Assembly: GCA_000697665.1 (NCBI GenBank)
Contig: KL197713.1
Location: 1,204,593 to 1,268,592, forward strand
Reading direction: 5' to 3'
DNA: 64,000 nt
Source of the DNA: Jaapia argillacea MUCL 33604
Lineage: Eukaryota > Basidiomycota > Agaricomycetes > Jaapiales > Jaapiaceae
Shown piece after piece: positions 25,021-35,399 of the stretch. The position numbers and the translations under genes are program-made. The notes below the pieces were generated by a model, which was not told the origin of the DNA, did not search any database, and was given only the letters and a program-made list of their open reading frames with translations. Positions within the stretch are counted from its first letter, which is position 1. Each line of letters begins with the position of its first letter.

Positions 25021-26214
25021 ATGGTTCACTCACGACGAATCCCCGCTGCGCGGGCTCACCACCTGAATCGCTCTTTCCTAGACTATGGCAGCGGTTCTGA
25101 CGATATCATCCAGGTCGTTCCCGCACCCGTCATTGGCGTACCGAACGTTCACGACGTCGTCACTGTCACCCAAACCATCACCGACCCGAAGTTCAGTGCG
25201 ACATCCGTTGCCACACCCGTGGTCGGGGCTCCTTCGACCACGGTCACCGTTACTACCTCAGTAGTAACGCAGTCATCAAGCAGTACTCCCATCACCACAC
25301 CGTCGTCGACTCCACCCACCGATCCTTCACCCTCCTCGCCCATCCCAGTGGCTACCACAAAAGCAGCTGTAACGACTTCATCATCATTCACCGCTGCTCC
25401 AACGCAGAGCACTGGGTCACCCCAGGATTCAGCCGCTCTTCCTGTGGGTGCAGCGTCGAATTCCGGCGGTATGTCGTCGGGAGCAATTGCTGGTGTTGTC
25501 GTATTCATCGTCATCGCTCTCTCGGGCCTCGCTTTCCTCTTCTATCGCAAACGACAAATGACTAAACGGCAAACGCGACGGAATACATGGGGAGCTGGAT
25601 TATACCCTCAACTCGACATATTATCCTCAGCCTCGAACGAAAAGTCGTTTTCGGAGAGTTCGGAAACCCTGCGGACCGGGAATGGAGGTTCTGGGGTTCT
25701 AGCGGTGAAGAATGGATTTGAACGAGTGTCTGGAGTATATGATGGACGTCTGGGACCGACTCCGATCTCCCCAGGAGTTATATCAGCCCCTTCGACTTAC
25801 ACAGCTGCCATGTCCCTCCCTAAACCGCCGATGTCCTATAACAACCCTATCAACACCTCTTCCCCTTCATTCGCCCCTCCTTCCATCACCGTACCCATCT
25901 CCCAAGCCAGCTTGGCCCCATTACTCGACAGTGCCTTCGTACGATGCACTTTTGTTCCTTCCCTACCGGATGAGCTGTCTATCTCTGTGGGCGAGACGCT
26001 GAGGATTTTGTCAGAGTATGACGATGGATGGGCGTTGTGTATGAATGGAAGGGGCGAGAAGGGGATGGTTCCTTTGGAATGTTTGGATAGGGGGGTTATT
26101 CCTGGTACTGGCGGACTGCCGTCTCCACGTCCGATCGCCAATGCTCCAGGTGATTGGAGGATGTCAAAGAGGGCCAGCAGCCTCAAATCTGGTCATCTAG
26201 GAATGCGTTACTAG
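25021..26214 (+). CDS. Single-pass membrane protein with C-terminal SH3 domain
   Basis: Intronless 397-residue protein, unusual in this intron-rich window. Residues 50-150 are a Ser/Thr/Pro-rich, probably O-mannosylated ectodomain. Residues 155-175 (AIAGVVVFIVIALSGLAFLF) are one membrane helix followed by a basic stop-transfer RKRQMTKRQTRR. The cytoplasmic part is Ser/Pro-rich, and an SH3 domain lies at about residues 303-360: FVRCTFVPSLPDELSISVGE, then EYDDGWALCMNGRGEKGMVP with the expected ALYDY-, WW/GR- and VP-type positions. No N-terminal signal peptide is evident, so the helix itself probably acts as the signal anchor. The architecture recalls yeast Fus1 (cell fusion) and, more loosely, Sho1-type sensors; orthology is not shown. 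Confidence 0.85.
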   Translation: MVHSRRIPAARAHHLNRSFLDYGSGSDDIIQVVPAPVIGVPNVHDVVTVTQTITDPKFSATSVATPVVGAPSTTVTVTTSVVTQSSSSTPITTPSSTPPTDPSPSSPIPVATTKAAVTTSSSFTAAPTQSTGSPQDSAALPVGAASNSGGMSSGAIAGVVVFIVIALSGLAFLFYRKRQMTKRQTRRNTWGAGLYPQLDILSSASNEKSFSESSETLRTGNGGSGVLAVKNGFERVSGVYDGRLGPTPISPGVISAPSTYTAAMSLPKPPMSYNNPINTSSPSFAPPSITVPISQASLAPLLDSAFVRCTFVPSLPDELSISVGETLRILSEYDDGWALCMNGRGEKGMVPLECLDRGVIPGTGGLPSPRPIANAPGDWRMSKRASSLKSGHLGMRY

Positions 26215-26965
26215 TGTGGTCAGTCAGATTCTGTATATTTACCGTCACGTTTTGACTGACGTATGTAATTCCTGGCACAGGCCTATGCATACCTCGTCGT
26301 CGATATATTTATTGTCATCCCTTGCACCGATGGCTTGTTCAATCATTCATTAACCTTCATTTTTCAGTTCGCAACGGTGCTACTTACTCCATAGATCTGG
26401 ACTAATTTTGCGAAGATTTATCCGTTGCTTCATATTCTGTGCTGCATTGGATTGTTCGGGACACTAGACTCTCCCGTGTGTTTCTCTCTTTTTAGTTTGT
26501 AGCACTGCTTTTGTTGTGTTGGTGTACCTCAGGTGGAATAGAGACCCGTGGTCTATTGGAATGCGTGTGGGCATCTGCAGGCCCACTCATTGGATCCTGT
26601 CTCCAGTATAGATGATTCGTGTCGGCCAATCACGCGCAGCAAGAGCGGCTGGTATGTATGTAGACTATGAACTGTGCTGGCATTTCGCAACTGCTAAAGT
26701 CATCGTTCTTCACTCGAGGGCGCGTAAAGTGTCGGCGTGAAAGGGCGTGTCAGTCGACTGTCAGCAGGATGCGCCAGTCCCTCCAGCTCCTACTCATCAA
26801 TGATGCAACGAATATTTCGGGAGATGATGGAACTGTGGGTGGGTGGGTAGGTTGCAATATCCATGAAATCAGTGATATACCGAATGGCGTGATAGGATTG
26901 GACTCACTCTGAGGGATGAAAGACAAGGGAAAACATCCTGAATATCGATAATCGACGAGAAGGAA
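26215..26965. other. Intergenic between convergent genes, no gene seen
   Basis: About 750 bases between the stops of the SH3 protein (+) and the G-alpha-like gene (-). Likely two 3' untranslated regions. No repeat or RNA gene recognised. Confidence 0.5.
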
Positions 26966-28646
26966 TCAAGAACCCGACACACCTTCAATAGCAGAGAGCA
27001 ATACCCGGAGGACGGTTGTATCGTCGGAACTCGTGAAGCTATGTGACATAACAGTTTCAGTCAGGTCGAAACAAAGCCATCGCAGAACACGCACTGGATA
27101 TAAATTTCTCGTCCGTTCTTCAGATCCGGTTTGGCAGCTAATCTTGCGAAACGTCTCTTGAAGTATTCCCGTCCAGAGCGGGGATCGTTTGGCTCCCCTT
27201 CATAATCCTTCGTGGAGGGCGGGATGGTCATGGGGACACATTCTATAAGAAGTAAACAAAGATATGCACCGGAAAATATGTCTTGATATCCGAGTGAACA
27301 ACCTTCTTCTCGAAAATTTCGACATCAGATAGGAGAAGCACCTGGGCATCAAGAGAGGCGGTTAATCCACGATCGATTGGAAACTGAGGCGACCTACAAT
27401 GGGCGTTGATCTAAACCACATCGAGTGACATATGGAATCCCAGATAACGAGGGCATCTTGCATTCGGTTCTATGATTCAACCTCCAGTTAAGTTCCCAAC
27501 CGAGGGGCCAGGAGTCAAAGAAATACGCACGGCATCCTTGTCTCCCACTAGACATTCATCGTACCATGCCAAGCTGACCAGGAACAACAGACAGGAGACG
27601 TCCTGAAAACATTGTATCCATTTCCGTCGTTCGCTGCGCTGCATAGTGACGTCAATCATGACCAATTTATTCTCTCTGATCTGATACACTGTTTCTCGAA
27701 TGCCTTCCCGTCGAGTTTCGCACCTGTCAAGATCCAGTTCGGTCGGCTTGTATTCCGCATCGAACAGCCGGTCGAGATCGGAGAAGAAGTATGCCAGACT
27801 ACGAGTGATGGTGTCCTGGCGGTCAGTCATCGAACAGAGCTGAGCAAGGTTGAGGGAGTCAACTACCTTTCAGGTAACCCCAATTCGTCACGCCGCCCAT
27901 ACAGTTCTTGCAAACTCTGGTCCTCCCACAGCCGCTTCAAGGGGTGCAGATATGGCAGAGGGAAAGGCTCTTCAACTTGGCGGGTGATCATCTCCTCGAT
28001 TATGCCGGCATACTGGGCATTCTCAGATGACAACTCGAGCCCCATGTCAGTCATTACTTTGAGAACGATGCGAAGCCCGTCAAATATGTCGAAGGACACG
28101 ATATATCTGTGCTTCTCTATGTCTTGTGGAGAGCATATGGGCTTGTGGAGAAGTCGGAGTTGCTATGCAACGGTCGCATATAAATATTAAGGCGGTTAGG
28201 AGGGGAGAGTAGTTTGCGAACCTTGTGGAGGCGGTTCGTTCTCTCGGCCTCTGCTCCAAGTACCAGCACCTCCAAAGCCAAATCAGAAATCGTTGTCTGG
28301 TGGGGCGGTGTTAGGCATACCTTGAATTGTGTTGCAAGCTCAACTTTAGCCTTTGGAGAAACGCAAGTCAACACGCGAGATGACAATCGAATTCTGGCCT
28401 GAGACCTCCCTCTTTGAGTGACTTCTCCACCTCTCGATGCAACCTACTGGCTCCCGCTCGCTCTCCCGCTCGCTCTCCCGCTCTCTCTTCAACTCTCTCT
28501 CTCACTCTCTCTTCAGCTCTCGCTCTCGCTCTCTTGTTTGCATTGGAGAGTGCTCTGTCCAGGAATCTCCCTGCACGAGAAAGTAGCTTGTCCAAAGTAC
28601 GTCCCGGGCCAGCGATATCCGAGACGGTCCCATCACTATCGCTCAT
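26966..28646 (-). CDS. G-protein alpha-subunit-like protein with degenerate GTP-binding motifs
   Basis: Multi-exon protein with the layout of a heterotrimeric G-alpha subunit. Starting at 28646 (MSDSDGTVSDIAGP), an Arg/Glu/Ala-rich helix leads to the strand VLVLGAEAERTNRLHK, where G-alphas have GAGESGKS. The helical-domain part is well kept (FDIFDGLRIVLKVMTDMGLE, YLHPLKRLWEDQSLQELYGR, FFSDLDRLFDAEYKPTELDL). The switch region reads CETRREGIRETVYQI, then MIDVTMQRSERRKWIQCFQD where the family has DVGGQRSERKKW. The usual NKxD strand is VLLLSDVEIFEKKVV and the TCAT loop is HFTSSDDTTVLRV. The simplest stop is at 26966 (after AIEGVSGS). The fold is therefore recognisable, but P-loop, DxxGQ and NKxD are all altered; it probably does not bind or hydrolyse GTP normally. 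The exact N-terminus is tentative. Confidence 0.78.
28437..28535. repeat. CT-rich simple repeat inside the G-alpha-like gene
   Basis: Imperfect repeats of ctctcgct/ctctcccgctcg. On the minus strand they encode RARARAEERVRERVEERAGE-type sequence, a charged helix just before the degenerate P-loop. Such tracts change length easily. Confidence 0.8.
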
Positions 28647-29232
28647 CGTATACAACGAGTAGGTTGCGCAGAAATCATCGTAATCTGCTGTGTTCTCGAA
28701 GTGGTATGAGCATGGGATGTTTTGACCTGCTTTATCCGCGGTAGCCATCGTCCACAGAGGGCTTCAGCTTCGGAGGCAGGGCTGAGGAGCTTTACCATAT
28801 TTGAACCGGCGAATGTACAGCATTTCGTTCGCGTGCTTCGCGATGCTATCCTCAAACTAGGCAGGTCGTATGAGGGTAGAATGAAGGTGCTGTTCATGGG
28901 ACGTCGCGAAGTTGCATATAGATTATAATTCATAATGACTCGGAGAAACAACTCGTACAATGTACACTTTGTGCACACTGTTCCTCTCGGAGATCATGTC
29001 TGCCCAGCACGTGCTTGCGCAAGTTGACACAGGGGTTTTACGCGACGATGACCGTGCTGAGTCGCTTTCTTACTGTCTCGCTGCTGGGCTGACTGATCTT
29101 ATGTATTCGCTTTGGAGCCTTGCTGCGTCAAAGAACATCGAGGTCTTATGATCCGTCGAGTTCTGTGCTAGCTGACGTCATGTGTCCTTTCATTACAAGT
29201 TAAAAGCCCTGGACGAACCTTGGGTCGTATTC
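28647..29232. promoter_or_regulatory. Divergent intergenic region
   Basis: About 590 bases between the divergent starts of the G-alpha-like gene (-) and the AflY-like oxidase (+). Must hold both promoters. No defined site claimed; a longer open frame upstream of 28646 might extend the G-alpha-like N-terminus to 28748. Confidence 0.45.
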
Positions 29233-31061
29233 ATGTTGAAGTCCTTTTCTTCTCTGCTCAGAGCTACCTCCACGAGATTTACTATCAAAAGCGCGTCAAG
29301 AATGGCGTCTTCTTTACCGGCCACCGTTAATCATGGTATATTGAATTTCCCTGGAGGGACCCCAGAGTCGAAGGCCACCATCGAAAGACTTCTCGCCGAG
29401 GATCGCGAAAAGCATCACTGCTTCTTCGGTAAAATTGGACTGCACAACCATCTCAGCCACCAGTGCGTTTGGAAAACTGAGCCTTGCTCCGATCCTCTCG
29501 ATGCTGACGATCTAAATTCAGCTTGTTGGCCTCTTACGACCTCGGCGCGCCTACGAAACTATTGGAAGCTACGTATCAGGCAGAAGCGACCAACCAGAGT
29601 CCTATCCACCTCGCAGATAGGGCGAAGGGACTCGTGGAACAGCAGCCTATCAAGATCACCGCTGATAATTGGACGGAATATTTAGGCCAAGAAAAGTAGG
29701 CTCTCTTGGCGACTCCCTCGACACTCCATTTCTTCAATTAACTTTCTTTCAAGATATTACGCCCGCTACGTCGAATTCTACACGGCGGAGGTCTCTGCCA
29801 GAGGCGCTGCTGAAGCCCTGGAAACCTTAGTATTCTCACCAGCGGCAAATCGAGATGGCGCACTTATGCTTCTTAGATTTGTTGGGGGCGCGTGAGTTCC
29901 TGTTTCCATCTTTGCGATTACAGTCTGTGATAGACACTATTTTAGCGCCCATCCCTTCATTCAGACCGGGGTATGCGTTTCATATCTTCAACGATGAGAA
30001 TACATTCCTCATAGACTCCCCGCATCTCTCAGTACGGGGTGGAGTTTGGTAGCGACGCCATGGTTGCACAAGGTCTGCTACTTCTGTGGTTGTACTCTGC
30101 CATGTTCTAATTCGCTTCTCCAGCTCTCGCGCAGACGGCTGTACACAAGCCGTTCGTACCGGAGTTATTCGACGTATCCTCAGACACCGACGCTTTGCCG
30201 AATGTCAACGCGCAGACGCCTGTCGGACAGCCCCTTCTCGCTATCCTCCGACAGGTCTACGACTCCGACATCCTGAAGCCGGTTATGCCTTACGATAACA
30301 ACGCTTTGCTCAGTGCCCGAATCCGGGACGCTTCCATGGATGGGAGACCAGCTGAGATCAGACGCCTCTCCGCTTTGTGGGGTGTTCACTGTCAGCTACA
30401 GCCGCACGAATTTGACAAGAAAGTGGAGGAGTTGTTCTGGGTGGCCACTCTGTTGATGGCGGGCACGAGCAAGCCCGGTCGGAAACCCCGCCTCGATTTC
30501 TTCTTGATGCATATCCTCAACGCGACGCTTTTCCTCCCGTCCCTACTCAAAGCTATACCCAATCCAGAGTCGAAGGCCAAGTTGCTCAATGCATACTTGC
30601 CAGTGATTTTGATGTATGTGGAGGTCCGTGGGCGACCTCGCATCGATCCCGAACTGACCATGTCGTACACATCGACGCCCCAACCTCCTGAGGCCACGGC
30701 TCATCTCAATCCTCACCCGTCCGGCTACGGTAACCCCCTCGACTTAGATTTTATCAATCCTTGGCCAGCTATCATCTCATCAGTCTTGCACGCTCCTGAC
30801 GCCCATACTGTCAAGGCTATCCGCGCTCTATACTACGCCGCACAGCATTACGGCTCCACTCCCGCGGGCGACGTTCCTGGTGCTGTCGATAAGCAAGGGA
30901 AGGAGACCCACAATGGGATAGGAAAGTTGGATGGGACGGTGTTCGTGAGAGCTGCAGGTGTTGTGATGGATCAGTTGGGATGGGTGACCCATGGGCAGCC
31001 GGCAGGCAAATGGGATGCAAGTGCATTGGGATGGGATGACGCTTGGAAGAACGGGGATTGA
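29233..31061 (+). CDS. Questin oxidase-like protein (AflY family, DUF4243)
   Basis: Member of the questin-oxidase-like family, whose characterised members (AflY, GedK) carry out Baeyer-Villiger-type ring-opening oxidation in fungal polyketide pathways. After a short intron-split N-terminus come FGKIGLHNHLSHHLL, YDLGAPTKLLEATYQAEATN, NWTEYLGQEKYYARYVEFYT, HPFIQTGYGVEFGSDAMVAQ, and later VEELFWVATLLMAGTSKPGR, LDFFLMHILNATLFLPSLLK and FVRAAGVVMDQLGWVTHGQP. The HNHLSHH histidines and the GYG..EF block are family hallmarks. The C-terminal exon 30195-31061 is long and clean, stop at 31061. Two starts are possible: 29233 (MLKSFSSLLRATSTRF, presequence-like) and 29302 (MASSLPATVNHG). It is convergent with a sesquiterpene synthase. 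The substrate is unknown. Confidence 0.85.
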
Positions 31062-31583
31062 CTCTTGAGTTCGTCGTAACCTGTATTCTGTCGGGTATTG
31101 TATTTGGCTTGTACGATATGAATATGTTCACCCCTTTGAAGACAAGCGACAACCGTGATGCTCGATTGTGCATATACATCCCCAAGAGTAGCTATAGCAC
31201 TTGGAGCGTAAGAATTTCGGGTTTCTCTCTTACTTCACACGGAGTGCGGAATGAGCATGATATCGATGTTGCAAAGGAATGTACATTTCGAAGCAGTCAG
31301 GGCAGTATCAAGTAGACGAGTTACACGAAGATCTCCGTCTTTCCAATGAAGGGATAACACAATGGTAGTACACTGTGTCCTATAAGTTACCATCAAAACA
31401 CAAACACGGATGCAAAATACCCGATAAAAGGAATCGGAAATTGTCAGACAAAACAAAGGGGTTTAAAGGAGCGAAGAGAAAATGCCGAAATGAACAAAGA
31501 AGGTCTAAGATGATTGCAGATACAGTAGACGAATATGAGACAGTTGGTAACATAGAAAAAAGTCAGAGGCGAGGATAGAGCCG
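31062..31583. other. Intergenic between convergent genes, no gene seen
   Basis: About 520 bases between the AflY-like stop (+) and the terpene synthase stop (-). A/T-rich, consistent with 3' untranslated regions. Nothing else recognised. Confidence 0.5.
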
Positions 31584-33010
31584 TCATAGCCGGAAGAAGA
31601 AGAGTCGAAGTACGCAGAGTGCGACGAAGCTGCAGAAGAAGATCTGCATGTTGAAGGCAGACAAGAAGTTGCGCCTCGAGCTCTTCAATAGAATGCTCTG
31701 CGAGGCGAAGATGATCAGCGTTATGGAACTGAACAAAATCCTGAGGAAGTGCTCACCTCATCGAGGGTAGGCTCATCCGGCTTTTTGGGCAACAAATTTA
31801 CGATCCGAGTCTTCTTCACCTCCTGACCATTGTCGCCGAAGTATCGCTTGGTCTGGAAACTCCAATGCAGAGAGCCAACGATCCACTCTTGCAAGCCCTG
31901 TACGTAGGCGGCGACATCCTTGTCGACCTCAGTACCCCATGAAGGGACTTTGGCCTGGTTGGCAATGAAGGTGTTGATGGTATCCCGACACATATCTCCG
32001 ATGTGGTCAATGGCGGATTGGAGGTCGTGGCCGTGGTACATCATGAGTATGACGACCATGTTGTGCGTGTCGCCACGAGCCTGCTCGACATTGTACGAAA
32101 AGATATCCTGAAGGGCATATCGGTAAGCCTGAGTGCTGACAAAAGGGAACAAGACAAGAATACTAACGTTTGACCATGTCACAAGATCGTTGGTACCTTG
32201 GTTCAGCGCTTTAATGATGGGATCCTCGACAACGTAGTCGGGCAAGTCGATGCCGAGCGCGTACTCCATTAAATCGAAGACTGGCTTGCATCCGCTGGTG
32301 TCGCGACGAACATCGACGTAGGACTCGAGATCGGGGACAACACCCGCGTCACGATCCTTGGCTTGGATGTTGACAGCCTCGAAGAAGAGTGTGAGCGATT
32401 CCTTGAAGCGAGCTTGTACTCCAGGTCCCGCATCCTGGATGCACCGAGCCCAGTAACTAGGGAGTTAAGGCAGTACGGTGAGCAAGAGAGATTAAGGAGA
32501 AAGGGGCAAAAGGATGCGTACTCTCTTGCAAGGCGGCCAGCGCTGACTTCTTTCGCAGGCTGTTCCTTCCCCTTTGCGTGGGTAGGCTTATACTTGTGGG
32601 GATACCACAACGCGTTCATGACGACATCAGACAACTTCTCAGCATCTCGAGTCATCATACCTAATAAGATGTGAGTTATGGAGAAAAAGCGAACAAGGAG
32701 ATTACGAACCATCTGAAATATTGTCAAGATGGAAAAGATAGTTCATAAAGTCGCTCACGACGCGAAGATGGTTGTCGGTGATGGAGTAGGGGTAGCAGTA
32801 GGCAGTAAGTTCACCGGCTTGAAGGCCGTAAAGTGCCTTGCGCTTGCTAGGTCTGAGTTCGGGGCAGCCCTTGTCGAGCCAGCGAACTGATTGGGCGGCG
32901 ATGGCGTCACCATTGGGGTGATAGGTAAGAGGGAATTTGCAGTGGCCGACGAGGTCGGGAAGGACGAAGTAGGTGGGCTCCTTTGACTCGCAGATGGAGG
33001 CGACGGTCAT
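31584..33010 (-). CDS. Class I sesquiterpene synthase
   Basis: Terpenoid cyclase of the basidiomycete sesquiterpene-synthase type, which ionises farnesyl diphosphate and cyclises it. The start MTVASICESKEPTYFVLPDL at 33010 is typical. The metal-binding DNISD sits at the end of an exon near 32711-32725 (NYLFHLDNISDG), corresponding to D(D/E/N)xxD. The second metal site NDIFSYNVEQARGDTHN spans an intron near 32070-32190 (NDxxSxxxE). Other blocks are YWARCIQDAGPGVQARFKES, CKPVFDLMEYALGIDLPDYV and SLHWSFQTKRYFGDNG, with the conserved RY pair. A last 38-codon exon (31584-31697) adds a basic stretch and a very hydrophobic end (MQIFFCSFVALCVLRLFFF). The gene is convergent with the AflY-like oxidase, suggesting a small pathway. 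The product cannot be predicted. Confidence 0.9.
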
Positions 33011-34549
33011 GGTGAATAGTTATCGACGGATATTGGGAAGGCGAGGGATGGTAAGGATAGTTCGGAGCCTGTCAAAGGCAGGACGGTTCAAGGGTCTGGT
33101 GAGAAATCGAAGATGCTTGGTCTTTATAAGAGAAATGCAGAGGAGACGTTCGACGCCCGCCTGAGTCGCGAAAAGTCAGCGAAGTGAGGATTGTGGGGTG
33201 TTGTAGATCTGAGACATTGTCTTATATCCACAATCAGGCACCTACGATCACTTCCAAATTTTGGATTCCAAGAACAAAAAGAAATGCCACGCACTAGACG
33301 AATCATCCGGAGAGGTTCCTGTTGGTCGGATATTGCTCTGATACCTGGTAGGATAATACGGACCGCTTCTGGGTGGAGCCAATTGTGACAAACATAAGCG
33401 ATTTGCTGTGGTTCCTCCCCCATCATAGCTCATTTGGTTTTTTGTGCGCATGCGTGGGGATGGGCCTTATTGTTGTTGTCCATTCTCAGAGATCCATCAC
33501 CAGATCTCCACTTTGGCCTGCAATGGCATCAGGAGCCAAAACGCCCAATGTCCCTAGACCGTCCAGAATCCGTGCTCCATAAGGCACAGTAAGTGTACGA
33601 ATGGCGATCCCACAGTTCGTATGCTCAATCCCGACCGCATAAGCACCCTATCGGGTGTGGTCGAAACCACCCTCCCACGGGCACAGAGACAAAAGAGCGT
33701 TGGTGGCGTCGGATATACGAGACATGGCAAGCACAGCTGCAGCAAGGTTCCGAGTCGAAATCTTTCCAAAAGACATATCATTTTCAGAGTTGTTATTGTC
33801 CAGAGTAGTGCGATGCGGTTTCGTCGGCAGCAGGTTTGGGTGGAGATGCAACACGGAACTAAATCTCGTATGGTCGCGGAGATTGGTTTGTGGTCCCGCG
33901 GGGACCATGCGACCATCACCTCTTCATTGCACATGCAACTTTGCAATCTGCCTCTCGGTCGCACGCCCAATACAATGCCCATCGTGCTCACCCCTCTCGA
34001 ATTTGTCGAAAAAAACATCGAGCCCGCCATATTCTCAGGTGCCAAGTTGAAGGGAACGTTTTTCAGAAACCTTGATAAAAGCGGAATCACCACAAAACCT
34101 GCCATATCAGGATGACGATCAGGGCTTCCTTCTCATTGTTCTGTGCCAGACATTCCATCATGCTGAGACTTCAATTGTGATTGCAACCTTGTACTGAGAC
34201 CAATCGAGAAGGAGAATAGAAAAAGTCAATCTCAACTTTGTGCTTGGATCTTCAACTACACGAGGCTGATTGACATTTGCACCAGATAGCAGGAGACAGC
34301 CGGGAGACAAAATCATCAAGATCTCGAGGAGCCTCGAAACCACTGGTACATATTATTGTTGGTCGTCAGGTCAAGGCATCACACGCCCTCCCGCACTGCC
34401 CATCCGTGGACTTGATGCATGAAGGCTAAATGTGAACAGAAAGGGATTCGATATGATCGGGTTGATTTCAGGCAACGGTCGGCAGCGGCAAATTTCATGG
34501 GTTGAGAGGAAGACCCATTTGGCAGATCGACAATGGGTCGCAGGAAAAA
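33011..34549. other. Unassigned 1.5 kb, no recognisable gene
   Basis: Upstream of the terpene synthase. Frames of about 160-180 codons stay open on both strands over 33554-34115, and overlapping frames on each strand are also long. None shows a domain I recognise, and no splice-consistent gene could be built. It may be a decayed gene or chance openness. The first 200 bases presumably hold the terpene synthase promoter. Confidence 0.4.
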
Positions 34550-35301
34550 TGGAGAACAAATCGACATCGATTCATCTATGCCTACACGTCGTCCCTAGCC
34601 ACGAACAAAGGGCGCTGTCATCCAATCGAACAGCCGAACTGGAAGGGTCCGACGACTCACCACATGATGATACAACAAACAAAACCCGCGACACCGGCTT
34701 CATAGCTTAATGAAGGAGGTGTCTATGCCATGAGAAAAGTCCCATATACAGATCCTCTGTGGGTCCGACTCGTCATCAGCGTTTGAAGGGAAGAGGGAGG
34801 AACAAAAGAAGCCTCACTGTATCTTCTCCACACGATACGATCTACAAAGAAGTTATCGTTAGCACACAGAGTTTATTTAGAGTGGAGTCTACTCCGCAGA
34901 ACGCATTCGGGCATGGCGTGGTGAACAATAAAAATTGGGCAGAAAGAAGATAACGATGAGTCACGATATCCCAGCGTCTAAACGTCCGCTAGAAGTCACA
35001 GCCGGCAGCTTCCAAGTATGCTAGAATGCACGGGCACCACGGTGGAAGTGAGCTGTCGCCGCCCCGCACACGACAAGCTCTCAGAGCGTCCTTTCATCAA
35101 GTAGCCGATAAGTTTGCCCCGGTTAGTCGACAATAAGGACAAAAACGATGGCATCTCATAGCCACCTAACTACGAGAAACATTGGCCGATAGCCTCGAGG
35201 GAACGGAATCTGGAGTAACATCGATCCCAAGAGCCTATTATCCGACGTCCATGAAGCTTCACCCGACGGAGAATCCAGAGATGCCGTCGCACTCGCATCG
35301 A

Positions 35302-35320
35302 CAGTCCTGATTCAGGACTG
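35302..35320. repeat. 19-bp palindrome, copy A
   Basis: CAGTCCTGATTCAGGACTG is a perfect inverted repeat with a one-base centre. It lies just 3' of the F-box/WD40 copy A. The paralogous position in copy B is also a perfect palindrome with a different inner base pair. Confidence 0.8.
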
Positions 35321-35399
35321 TTCCGACGGAGAATGAAGAGATGATGCCCCACTTCTCCCGCCATCCAAAAGCCAAAAAAATCTGATCCGAGGAAGAATT

